A DNA stretch of 64,000 bases from Roseiarcus sp963832305 (lineage in GTDB: Bacteria; Pseudomonadota; Alphaproteobacteria; Rhizobiales; Beijerinckiaceae), in the NCBI GenBank assembly GCA_963832305.1, contig CAWHTU010000018.1:310001-374000 (forward strand), read 5' to 3'. Shown in pieces: positions 43,520 through 51,404 of the stretch (the stretch's first letter is position 1; each line of letters starts with the position of its first letter). The translations under genes were made by a program, and so were the position numbers. The notes below the pieces were generated by a model. The model was not told the DNA's origin. It saw only the letters and a list, made by a program, of their open reading frames with translations, and made no database searches.

Positions 43520-44197
43520 TTAAACGACCGGCGCCTCGTTGGCCGGCTCGTTCATCGCCTGGCGCGCCTGAGCCATCGCGCGCAGCAGCACCGACGGATC
43601 CTGCGCTCCCGGGACGCCGAGGCGGCCGGCGAAAATGAAGAACGGCACGCCGGTCACTCCGATCGCCTGGGCCTGCGCGATTTCCTCGCGCACGAGGTCC
43701 ACGTCCGCCTCTTCCGCGAGGAGCTTTTCAACCAGCCTCGCGTCAAGGCCGCATTCGCTGGCGATATCGATCAGGACGGCGGGGTCGCCGATGTCGCGTC
43801 CCTCGACAAAGTAGGCCCTGAACAGGCGTTCGACGACCTTGCCTTGGACGCCCGCCGAGTTCGCCCAGCGGATGAGGCGGTGGGCGTCGAGCGTATTCGG
43901 CGCGCGCTTGATCTTGTCGAAGGCGAACGGAATGCCGACGTCCGCGCCGAGACGGGCGAGATTGTCGTGGACCGATTGCAGCCTGCCGCTCTTGCCGAAT
44001 TTCTTCTCCATGTATTCGGCGCGATCGAGGCCGCCCTCCGGGATCGTCGGGTCGAGCTGATAGGGCCGCCAGCGCAGGGCGACCGGCTGCGGCGCCTCGG
44101 CGAGCGCCGCCTCGAGCCGCTTTTCGCCGAGATAGCACCAGGGACACACGACGTCGCTGACGACGTCGATGGTCAGGACGTCATTTGCTTCACTCAT
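43520..44197 (-). CDS. DsbA-family FrnE-like oxidoreductase
   Basis: The 225-residue thioredoxin-fold protein has the active-site CPWC (Cys18, Cys21) in VVSDVVCPWCYLGEKRL. It continues with PYQLDPTIPEGGLDRAEYMEKKFG, PNTLDAHRLIRWA and cis-Pro loop GVTGVPFFIFAGR. These match the FrnE/2-hydroxychromene-2-carboxylate isomerase-like DsbA subfamily, usually cytosolic. No signal peptide is present. The start at 44197 is fixed by an ATGA overlap with the stop of the gene upstream (44194-44197), which indicates translational coupling. Confidence 0.85.
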   Translation of the reverse strand: MSEANDVLTIDVVSDVVCPWCYLGEKRLEAALAEAPQPVALRWRPYQLDPTIPEGGLDRAEYMEKKFGKSGRLQSVHDNLARLGADVGIPFAFDKIKRAPNTLDAHRLIRWANSAGVQGKVVERLFRAYFVEGRDIGDPAVLIDIASECGLDARLVEKLLAEEADVDLVREEIAQAQAIGVTGVPFFIFAGRLGVPGAQDPSVLLRAMAQARQAMNEPANEAPVV

Positions 44198-44601
44198 CGC
44201 CGCTCTTCCGCCTCCATCGTTCTCAATGCGTTTGGGCGCCGCTGCGACCGCCAACGGGCGAGGAACTGGCGCGCGGCGAGCCGGTCCATGAGCGGCGTTC
44301 CGTCGAAGGTCACAGCCTCGTCGATGACCTTAGTCTCTATTCCAGTGAAATAGCGGTCAAGCACGGTGGCGCGTTCATGCCGGAGCGGCGTTTGGCAAAA
44401 GCAGGTCTCGGTCCAGCGCACTGCGCCGTCGGGCGCGACACGAGCCCGCTCCATTGCGGCGACGATCTCGCCGCCGTCGGGGCGTTGCGCGGCGATGCTG
44501 CCATCGGTCAGGCGCGTGTGGAATTCCGCCGCACGATCGGCGATGAGCTTGGCGGACACAGCGTAGAGCATCGCGTATATCCATTTCTCATGCCGGCGCA
44601 C
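44194..44601 (-). CDS. Hypothetical protein coupled to the FrnE-like gene
   Basis: This 135-residue soluble protein starts at GTG 44601 or ATG 44571. It includes LYAVSAKLIADRAAEFHTRLTDGSI, a segment with ERARVAPDGAVRWTETCFCQTPLRHERATVLDRYF and a basic C-terminus. The CFCQTPLRHER stretch has two cysteines that might be redox partners of the downstream CPWC protein. No family is recognised. Coupling by ATGA overlap to the FrnE-like gene supports a shared function. Confidence 0.6.
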   Translation of the reverse strand: MRRHEKWIYAMLYAVSAKLIADRAAEFHTRLTDGSIAAQRPDGGEIVAAMERARVAPDGAVRWTETCFCQTPLRHERATVLDRYFTGIETKVIDEAVTFDGTPLMDRLAARQFLARWRSQRRPNALRTMEAEERR

Positions 44602-44706
44602 GTCGCGGGGCGTTCACACCCTGGCATTAGAGTGCGGCGCGAGGTTGGCGCCGCGGGCCTCGACAATGAGACCGTCGCCGCCAGCGCCGGCGGTGGCGCC
44701 TGCGCC

Positions 44707-46518
44707 TCAAGGTTCCCGCCGCCACCAGGTCGAAAGCTCGACGCCGAACAGGGGCGTTTCCTCCGGCCGGCCGAGTTTGGCCGAGTAGGCGATCCATTGC
44801 TCCGGCGCGTAATAGAGCGGCGCGATATAGAAGCCTGAGATGAGCAGCCGATCGAGCGCCCGCACCGCGGCGACGAAGTCCTCGCTGCTTTGGGCCGCGA
44901 GGATCGCCGCGATCATCGCATCGATCGCCGGCGAGGCGACGCCGGAGATGTTGTAGGCGCCCTGGGCGTTGGCCGCGGCCGAGCTCCATCGTCCGCGCTG
45001 CTCGTTGCCCGGCGACGGCGAGGCGACCCACGTCCCGATCATGACGTCGAAGTCGAAGCTCGTGCGCCGGCGCTGGAACTGGACCTCGTCCACCAGCCGC
45101 ACGTTGGCCGCGACGCCGATCCGCGCGAGATTGCGCGCATAGGCCAGCGCGAGACGCTCCTCGTCGCGGTTCTTGACCAGGATCTCGAACGCGAGCTGAG
45201 CGCCATGCGCGTCAACGAGACGGCCGTCGCGCAGAGCGTAACCGGCGCGCTCGAGCTCGTCGATCGCTTGCCGCGCGATCTTGCGGTCGCTGCCCGACCC
45301 ATCGGAAACCGGGGCGCGCCATCGACCCTCCATCACATCGTCGCGCACCGCCCCCGGAAAGGGCGCGAGAAGCTCGCGCTCGCGCGCGGAAGCCGGGCGG
45401 CCGATCGACGACAGCTCGCTGTCGTCGAAAAACCCCTGCGAACGCTTATAGGCGCCGCCGAACAGATTGGCGTTGATCCATTCGAAGTCGAACATCGACG
45501 CCAACGCCTCGCGCACGCGGACATCGGAGAACGGGGCCCGGCGCAGGTTGAAGGCGAAGCCGGAGACGCCCTTCGGCAGCTGGCTCGGAATGGCGGCCTT
45601 AACGATGCGCCCGTCCCGGGCGGCGGGAAAATCATATCCGGTTCGCCACCGATTGGTGTCGTCCTCGACCCGATAGTCGATCAACCCGGCCTTGAACGCC
45701 TCGAACATCGCCGTCGCGTCGCGGTAATAGTCGATCCGGATGACGTCGAAATTGTAGAGGCCGCGCGAGATCGGCAGATCCTTCGCCCAATAGTTGGGGT
45801 CGCGCTCGAGCACCAGGCGCTCGCCGGGCTTGACCTCCTTAACCCGATAGGGGCCAGAGCCGACCGGAATCTGCAGGGTCTGGTCTTCGAAATGCTCGGC
45901 GTCGGTATGGGCGCGCGACAGCACCGGCATGATGGCCAGCGTCAACGGCAGCTCGCGGTCGTTGGCGCCCGACAAATCGAAGCGCACCGTCCATGGGTCG
46001 AGGGCCTCGGCGGCTTTGACCAGTCCGAACGCGGCGCGCTGCTGCGGCCGCCCTTTGGCCTTGAGCAGATTGAAGGTGAAGAGGACGTCGTCCGAGGTGA
46101 TCGGCGTTCCATCAGAGAATCGGGCGGCCGTGTCGAGGTGAAAGATCACCTCATCCCGCGCCTCGTCGGTTTCGAGGCTCTTGGCGATCAGGCCGTAGAG
46201 GGTGAACGGCTCGTCGGCCGACCGCGCCATCAGGGATTGATAAACGTTGCCGATGAGGCCTTGAGCTGTGGATAAAGCCTTGACATTATAGGGGTTAAGG
46301 CTGTCGAAGGCGCCGAGATAGGCGAGGTCGAGGCGGCCTCCCTTGGGCGCCTCGGGATTGACATAGGGGAGGTGGTCGAAGCCGGGCTTGAGCACGGGCT
46401 CGCCGTGCATCGCGATCGCGCCCATCGGCGGCCCGACGACGCCCGCGGGCGCCGGCCCCGCGCCGAGGGCGACGGCGAAGGCGGCGCAAAAGCTCAAGCG
46501 AATCATGCGGCCGAACAT
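44707..46518 (-). CDS. Family 5 extracellular solute-binding protein (YejA-like)
   Basis: The 603-residue protein starts at ATG 46518 (or 46533). Its signal peptide MFGRMIRLSFCAAFAVALGA ends near GPAPAGV. The SBP_bac_5 body shows GFDHLPYVNPEAPKGGRLDLAYLGAFDSLNPY, ARFSDGTPITSDDVLFTFNLL, and IPVGSGPYRVKEVKPGERLVLERDPNYW; the C-terminus carries ISGFYIAPLYYAPEQW. These features and length match YejA-type binding proteins for peptide or microcin-like uptake. The permease and ATPase genes (yejBEF) are not adjacent, so its transporter is unknown. Confidence 0.86.
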   Translation of the reverse strand: MFGRMIRLSFCAAFAVALGAGPAPAGVVGPPMGAIAMHGEPVLKPGFDHLPYVNPEAPKGGRLDLAYLGAFDSLNPYNVKALSTAQGLIGNVYQSLMARSADEPFTLYGLIAKSLETDEARDEVIFHLDTAARFSDGTPITSDDVLFTFNLLKAKGRPQQRAAFGLVKAAEALDPWTVRFDLSGANDRELPLTLAIMPVLSRAHTDAEHFEDQTLQIPVGSGPYRVKEVKPGERLVLERDPNYWAKDLPISRGLYNFDVIRIDYYRDATAMFEAFKAGLIDYRVEDDTNRWRTGYDFPAARDGRIVKAAIPSQLPKGVSGFAFNLRRAPFSDVRVREALASMFDFEWINANLFGGAYKRSQGFFDDSELSSIGRPASARERELLAPFPGAVRDDVMEGRWRAPVSDGSGSDRKIARQAIDELERAGYALRDGRLVDAHGAQLAFEILVKNRDEERLALAYARNLARIGVAANVRLVDEVQFQRRRTSFDFDVMIGTWVASPSPGNEQRGRWSSAAANAQGAYNISGVASPAIDAMIAAILAAQSSEDFVAAVRALDRLLISGFYIAPLYYAPEQWIAYSAKLGRPEETPLFGVELSTWWRREP

Positions 46519-46886
46519 GCGCGCTTCTATCATCCGGGGCCGGATGATTCCCAACGCGAAGCTCATTCCTTGCATCATGGCGGCCTCGGGGCGTCCCGAT
46601 TCAGGGGCTGTCGAGGCCATGTTGCAAGCCCTCGATCGGCAGATTTTCGCCCTGCCCAACCATGATTGGCGCGCGGGCTTAAGCCGAATCGACGAAATTG
46701 CTATTGGAATGTCGCGTCGAATATGGAAAGAGGGCGCGCCGAACGCCGCGGCGCGTTCCCGGCGCCTCCGTGTCACAATGTCGCCCGAAGAGTCGAGGAT
46801 GTCGATCGCGGGCCGACGCTGATGCTGACCGGGCGCGAGGCGAAGCGCCGCAAGACGTACCGCCTACGGGTTCGAAAGGACGATTG

Positions 46887-47675
46887 ATGAGATTTCAAGT
46901 CATGCGCTCGGGCGCCGCGGCGCTCGCACTGAGCCTCGCGGTCGCGGCCGGCGCTGCCGTGGCGCAGACGCAGCCGCCGAAGGCTCCGGCTCCCGCCGCA
47001 CCAGGCGCGCCCGCCCAGCCGCAGCAACCCACGATGCCATCCAAGGTCGATCTGGTGTCGCCCGAGCCGCAATGGGCCAAGTTCTGCGCCAAGGAGCCAA
47101 ACTCGGGTCGCGACGCCTGCGCCACCATGCGCGACTTTTCGACCTCGGCCGATCAGCCGCCGATGATCTCCATCAACCTGTTCGAACTGGCCGGCGAGGA
47201 GAAACGCAAGCTCAGGCTCCTGATGTTGCCGATCGGCATGATGCTGAAGCCGGGCTTCCGCGTCATCATCGACAAGAGCGAGCCGCTCGAGGGCAGGTAC
47301 GACATGTGTTTCCAGAACGCCTGCTCAGCGGAAATCGAGATCGGCCCCAAGACGCTCGAGGCGCTCAAGAAGGGGACGACGATGAGCGTCGTCATGCGCG
47401 TTCCCGGCGGGGACGTTTCCGGCCACGAGTTGACGTTCACGATTCCGCTGAAGGACCTGGGCACGGCGTTCGACGGCAAGCCGACCGACCCCAAGGTTCT
47501 GGAGCAGCAGCGCCAGGAGTTGCAGCAGCAGCTGCAGAAGAAGGCGGAAGAGCAGCGCAAGATGCTCGAGCAGCAGCAGAACAACGCCGCGGCCCCGGCC
47601 GCGAACGCAACTCCGGCTGCGCCTGCAGCGCCCCCGCCGGCCGCCGCTCCGGCCCCCGCCGCTCCAGCAAAGTAG
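46887..47675 (+). CDS. Invasion-associated locus B (IalB) family protein
   Basis: The 262-residue protein starts at ATG 46887. A signal peptide (residues 1-26, AVAAGAAVAQ) leads into a Pro/Ala-rich spacer and the IalB domain: WAKFCAKEPNSGRDACATMRDF, LRLLMLPIGMMLKPGFRVII, RYDMCFQNACSAEIEI with paired cysteines, and GGDVSGHELTFTIPLKDLGTAFDGKP. A long Gln-rich coiled region (QQRQELQQQLQKKAEEQRK) and a Pro/Ala tail follow. IalB proteins are secreted or outer-membrane-associated; their role outside Bartonella is unclear. Confidence 0.85.
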   Translation: MRFQVMRSGAAALALSLAVAAGAAVAQTQPPKAPAPAAPGAPAQPQQPTMPSKVDLVSPEPQWAKFCAKEPNSGRDACATMRDFSTSADQPPMISINLFELAGEEKRKLRLLMLPIGMMLKPGFRVIIDKSEPLEGRYDMCFQNACSAEIEIGPKTLEALKKGTTMSVVMRVPGGDVSGHELTFTIPLKDLGTAFDGKPTDPKVLEQQRQELQQQLQKKAEEQRKMLEQQQNNAAAPAANATPAAPAAPPPAAAPAPAAPAK

Positions 47676-47727
47676 TATATGTGACGTCGCGCCTCCCGCA
47701 CCGGCGGGAGGCGTCGCGACGCGCGTT

Positions 47728-48060
47728 TCAGCTCAGATGCGATCGGCCGCGGACGCAGTATCGTCCGTCCTCGGTGCGCTCGAAGGTTTCCTTGACCTGC
47801 GGGTGGCGAACCGGCTCTCCGGATTCGTCCGACATCAGATTCTGCTCGGAGACGTAAGCGACGTATTGGCTCTCTGCGTTTTCAGCATAGAGGTGATAGA
47901 ACGGCTGCTCCTTGGCCGGTCGAACCTCCGCGGGGATCGAGCTCCACCATTCCTCGGTGTTGGAGAAGATCGGGTCGACGTCGAAGATCACACCACGGAA
48001 TGGGTAGAACCGGTGTTTGACGACCTGTCCGATCCCGAATTTCGCGTCGCAACTCTGCAT
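47728..48060 (-). CDS. hspQ: Heat shock protein HspQ
   Basis: The 110-residue HspQ (YccV-like, hemimethylated-DNA-binding fold) protein has KFGIGQVVKHRFYPFRGVIFDVDPIFSNTEEWW, PFYHLYAENAESQYVAYVSEQNL and the SGEPVRHPQVKETF end. HspQ is reported to promote protease specificity and turnover of some regulators in enterobacteria. Its alphaproteobacterial role is inferred. It is monocistronic, convergent with the IalB gene. Confidence 0.88.
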   Translation of the reverse strand: MQSCDAKFGIGQVVKHRFYPFRGVIFDVDPIFSNTEEWWSSIPAEVRPAKEQPFYHLYAENAESQYVAYVSEQNLMSDESGEPVRHPQVKETFERTEDGRYCVRGRSHLS

Positions 48061-48229
48061 GGCCAGACATCTCCTTTCCCGTCACACGTCGGTTATAGCG
48101 CGTCCTGCTGAGACGGGAAGCCGCGGCGCGGTCAAAAAGCGCAATTCGGCAGACCGTTCGACGCTTCGCGATCTAAGTCCAGGTAGCAAGAACTGGGCCG
48201 AACCCGTCCCCAGGCCGCCGCCCAGCCGG

Positions 48230-49273
48230 TCAAAACCGATAGAGCGCCGCGTAGTCGGCATCCTTCGCCGCCACCTGGCGGGCGAGATCGACGATGACCC
48301 GCGCCTGCTTCCAGGTGGCGTCGTCCTGCATCTTGCCGTCGATCATGACCGCGCCCGACCCGTCCGGCATCGCCGCCAGAATCTTCTGTGCAAAGGCGAC
48401 TTCCGCCGGATCCGGCGAGAAAACCGCCTTGGCGATTGCGATCTGGCTCGGATGCAGCGTCCAGGCGCCGGCGCAGCCGAGCAGGAAGGCGTTGCGGAAT
48501 TGCGCTTCGCACCCGGCCGGGTCGGAGAAATCGCCGAACGGTCCGTAGAACGGCTTGATGCCGTTCGCGGCGCAGGCGTCCACCATGCGCGCGATCGTAT
48601 AATGCCAGGGATCCTGTTGAGAGCTCGCGCGCCGCGCATCGGGTCCGACCGCGTCGGCCAGCATTCGATAGCCAGGATGGCCGCCGCCTACGCGCGTCGT
48701 CTTCATCGCCCGCGACGCGGCAAGATCCGCCGGGCCGAGGCTCATCCCATGCATGCGCGGCGAAGCGGCGGCGATCGCCTCGACATTGTTGACGCCCTGC
48801 GCGGTCTCCAGAATTGCGTGGACGAGGATCGGCCGCTTGAGCCCGTAGCGCGCCTCGAGCAGGGCGAGATACTGGTCGATGAAATGAATGTCCCATTCGC
48901 CTTCGATTTTCGGCGCCATCACGACGTCGAGCTTGTCGCCGATCTCGCCCACGAGCCGGGTCATGTCGTCGATAAACCAGGGCGAATTGAGCGCGTTGAC
49001 CCGCGCCCACAAGGCGGTCGAGCCGAAATCGGTCGCTTTCGCCATAGCGATCAGGCCGTCTCGCGCCGCCGCTTTTGATTCGACTGGAATCGCGTCCTCG
49101 AGATTGCCCAGAACCACGTCGACTTGGCCGACAAGCTCAGGGGCTTTCGCGCGCATCTTTTCGTTGTGCGGCGGCACGAAATGGATCATGCGCTCGAGCC
49201 TCGACGGCAATTCGAGAAGCGGGCGCGGCGCGCCGGTCGCGAGCGGATCGAGATATCGGCGCGGGGCTTTCAT
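48230..49273 (-). CDS. L-malyl-CoA/beta-methylmalyl-CoA lyase (Mcl-type)
   Basis: This 347-residue CitE-like lyase of the malyl-CoA group starts with LPSRLERMIHFVPPHNEKM, then VDVVLGNLEDAIPVESK, with Glu/Asp metal ligands intact. ARVNALNSPWFIDDMTRLV, VMAPKIEGEWDIHFID, ILVHAILETAQGVNNVEAI and SLGPADLAASRAMKTTRVGGGHPGY follow. Mcl cleaves malyl-CoA or beta-methylmalyl-CoA to glyoxylate plus acetyl- or propionyl-CoA. It serves the serine cycle and the ethylmalonyl-CoA pathway in methylotrophs and relatives. Which role it serves here cannot be said. It is monocistronic in this window. Confidence 0.9.
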   Translation of the reverse strand: MKAPRRYLDPLATGAPRPLLELPSRLERMIHFVPPHNEKMRAKAPELVGQVDVVLGNLEDAIPVESKAAARDGLIAMAKATDFGSTALWARVNALNSPWFIDDMTRLVGEIGDKLDVVMAPKIEGEWDIHFIDQYLALLEARYGLKRPILVHAILETAQGVNNVEAIAAASPRMHGMSLGPADLAASRAMKTTRVGGGHPGYRMLADAVGPDARRASSQQDPWHYTIARMVDACAANGIKPFYGPFGDFSDPAGCEAQFRNAFLLGCAGAWTLHPSQIAIAKAVFSPDPAEVAFAQKILAAMPDGSGAVMIDGKMQDDATWKQARVIVDLARQVAAKDADYAALYRF

Positions 49274-49401
49274 GGCGGCGACGTCCTGAGCAAGAGATCA
49301 TCAGGCCATAGGGCGATTTCATTCCAGCCGCAATTCGGGCGCTCGCGCCGAAGGGAAACGCCGCCCAGGCTTGACTGGACTTTGCTCAATTTGGCTGAAT
49401 T

Positions 49402-49579
49402 CGATTTGGCTCGGGATGCGGCATTCTCGGCGCCTCGCTTGCGCCGTCGCTGGCCCAGGTTCTCGAGTTCGGCGGGCGGGATCGCCTGGGTCGGCTATTA
49501 CATCGCCGCCGCCGCCGCGATCAGCTTCCTGGCCATTCTGAGCATGCGCGAGACGCGCAACGGCGACGTTGTCGGCTGA
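49402..49579 (+). pseudogene. C-terminal relic of an MFS (MHS-type) transporter
   Basis: Forward translation from 49402 gives FGSGCGILGASLAPSLAQVLEFGG. After a one-base shift near 49475 it gives GIAWVGYYIAAAAAISFLAILSMRETRNGD, the normal C-terminal two helices and RETR end of metabolite:proton symporters. No N-terminal part precedes it, so only a tail survives. It lies 73 bp before tRNA-Leu. Confidence 0.6.
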
Positions 49580-49652
49580 TGCTTGTCTTGGCGGAAGCGA
49601 TTTGTTAGACGACCGCCTTCGCTTCGCGCCCGCCGGTTTGAAGCGAAAAAGT

Positions 49653-49739
49653 GCGGTCATGGCGGAACTGGTAGACGCGCTAGCTTGAGGTGCTAGTTCT
49701 TTAACCGGAGTGGAGGTTCGAGTCCTCTTGACCGCACCA
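49653..49739 (+). tRNA. tRNA-Leu (anticodon GAG)
   Basis: The acceptor stem GCGGTCA pairs with TGACCGC, followed by A and an encoded CCA (49737-49739). The anticodon arm is CTAGC-TTGAGGT-GCTAG, anticodon GAG, reading CUC and CUU. A long variable arm (GTTCTTTAACCGGAGTG region) and TTCGAGT T-loop are as in class II tRNA-Leu. Confidence 0.95.
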
Positions 49740-49804
49740 ATCCTTTTTGAAATAGCGGCCTAAGCGCGACGCTTGAATTGCACCTTAGGCGCGGCCGCGC
49801 CGCC

Positions 49805-49990
49805 TCAATGGCCGCCGCCGCCTCTTCCGGTTTGGTTTTGCGCGTAGCTGGTGGGATCGTAAGGATTGTAGTCCGAGTAGTGGCCGGCGAAGACCTCGGA
49901 GGCTGGGCGCGGCGAGGGATTGACCGCCTGATTGGCGTTGCAGCCCGCAAGTGCGAACGCCGCGACCGCGAGGATGACGCGGAATCGCAC
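49805..49990 (-). CDS. Small lipoprotein
   Basis: This 61-residue lipoprotein starts at GTG 49990 with GGGGAG a few bases upstream. The signal RVILAVAAFALAGC has a clean lipobox with Cys17. The mature part is short: NANQAVNPSPRPASEVFAGHYSDYNPYDPTSYAQ and a Gly/His tail. It is too short for most gene callers. No family is known, but small Tyr/Asp/Pro lipoproteins like this occur near tRNAs in related genomes. Confidence 0.6.
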   Translation of the reverse strand: MRFRVILAVAAFALAGCNANQAVNPSPRPASEVFAGHYSDYNPYDPTSYAQNQTGRGGGGH

Positions 49991-50390
49991 GGGCGCTCCC
50001 CAACTCGTAGGAGCCGGCCAGCGGGACGTTCGTTTGGTCGATGCGCAGGAGAAGTCGGCCATTACGCGCTCCGTCGCCGGGGGTGGCGATCTCTCATTGA
50101 ACAGCGCACGCTTAACTCTAATTCGATGCGCCGCCAACGAATGGTCGATGCTATCGCCTGATACGCGGCGAGGCTGCTGCCGATGCGGATCATGAAGGAG
50201 TCGTTCTAGGGCTACACCCATTCGCCCGTTTGTTGGGCATAGAGAAAAACCTGTCGCCGAAAACCGCCCGCAAAGCCCTGGAAATGCTGGCTTCGGTCGT
50301 CGGTGAATAACCCATACCAAAATCACTGGCGTTGCGCGTCGGGCCGGTGTCTTGGCTGAGCCGCGGCGACTTCGCCGCCTCCGGGGTCGG
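49991..50390. other. Intergenic region with a possible gene remnant
   Basis: No complete gene is supported. Forward 50130-50310 contains an open stretch ending LLGIEKNLSPKTARKALEML and a stop, with no start codon. It may be the tail of a lost gene. Confidence 0.35.
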
Positions 50391-50696
50391 TCAATGCCGC
50401 AGGGTCCACGGGCGTGGCGACAACGGATCGGCGCCGCGAAGGGGCCATGAGACCGTCTGCATTTCCTCGGCGCCGAGCGTGGTCAGGCGGATCCGGTCGA
50501 GTAAGCGCGTCAGCCAGCCCTCGCGCGCTGCGTGTTGCAACGCGGCTTCGAAGTCGGCCGGGCTTCCCATGTTCTGGACCAGAAACGCCGCGCTGGCCTC
50601 ACTCAAAGCCAGACTCTCTCTCGGTCCCAGGTTTTTCATGCCGAAGATCGCCAGCACGCTGCGCGCGTAGTCCTCGTCGGCCGGGAGAGACGCCAT
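50391..50696 (-). CDS. Hypothetical protein
   Basis: The 101-residue soluble protein starts at ATG 50696 after AGGAG with eight-base spacing. It begins ASLPADEDYARSVLAIFGMKNLGPRESLALSEASAAFL, and its C-terminal half (FEAALQHAAREGWLTRLLDRIRLTTLGAEEM) looks like a winged-helix recognition unit. No named family is recognised. It could be a small DNA-binding protein; this rests only on helix pattern. Confidence 0.55.
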   Translation of the reverse strand: MASLPADEDYARSVLAIFGMKNLGPRESLALSEASAAFLVQNMGSPADFEAALQHAAREGWLTRLLDRIRLTTLGAEEMQTVSWPLRGADPLSPRPWTLRH

Positions 50697-50982
50697 AGCA
50701 TGTACTCCTGCCCGCCCGGATGAGAACGGCGACGGCTGGTCTGGACGTTTCCTCGAGCGCCCGGAATTTGGCGTCGCTATCTTCCTCACGCCGCGCGCCG
50801 CTTCGTCGGATCGTCCGGAGGATTTTCTTCGGGAGGCCCGTCGAGTTCGAGAGCATTGGACAGGATGATGACGGATTGAGGGCGGCCTAGCCATTCATAT
50901 ATCGCAAACCGGACGGCCTGACCCGAGTTCCCGCCCAACCCCCGGCAGCTTCGGGCATCGTAGACTGCAAAAGCGGGCGCAG

Positions 50983-51180
50983 TCAGTGGGGCGGCATCTG
51001 CACGAGAAGCTCCGCCACCAGCCCGAAAGCGAGCGAGCTCATCAGCAACAGGCCGAGACGGGTGAATACTCGCAAGGGCTCCGGCGTTTCGATTTCGCAG
51101 GGATCGTATCGATCGAGGCCGCGTTCTTGCCTCGCTTGGTGTCCGTCCGGCGTCGTCGGATCCCACGAAAGATTGGACAT
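50983..51180 (-). CDS. Small single-pass membrane protein
   Basis: This 65-residue protein starts at ATG 51180 after GGAGAG (spacing 7). Residues 1-35 are polar (GRPTTPDGHQARQERGL-type charge), and one TM segment (FTRLGLLLMSSLAFGLVAELLV) is near the end. It is below usual gene-calling length. A downstream open stretch to 50786 may encode another short protein (IYEWLGRPQSVIILSNALEL), but no start codon is evident. Confidence 0.5.
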   Translation of the reverse strand: MSNLSWDPTTPDGHQARQERGLDRYDPCEIETPEPLRVFTRLGLLLMSSLAFGLVAELLVQMPPH

Positions 51181-51404
51181 GGATCGGCTCTCCGTTTTTA
51201 ATGTTCGTGATCGGAACATGCGCTCGGTCACGTAAGCGTTCGAGACGGAAGATGGGCCGTCCATGTGAGACCGGCATAAATTTCCGTCGCCCCTGCGCCG
51301 GCCTCCCGACCTAGACGCACGTCGCGCTTGTGGTATGCCTTTCGGCCGAACTGGCCTCACGGACAGGATTTCACCGGCCGACAGATAGAAAAGGCGGGAC
51401 GGTC

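Noticed and set aside
50786..50974. A minus-strand stretch ending in IYEWLGRPQSVIILSNALEL as a gene
   Set aside because: Coding-like, but no start codon or ribosome site follows the upstream membrane-protein stop; mentioned only with its neighbour.
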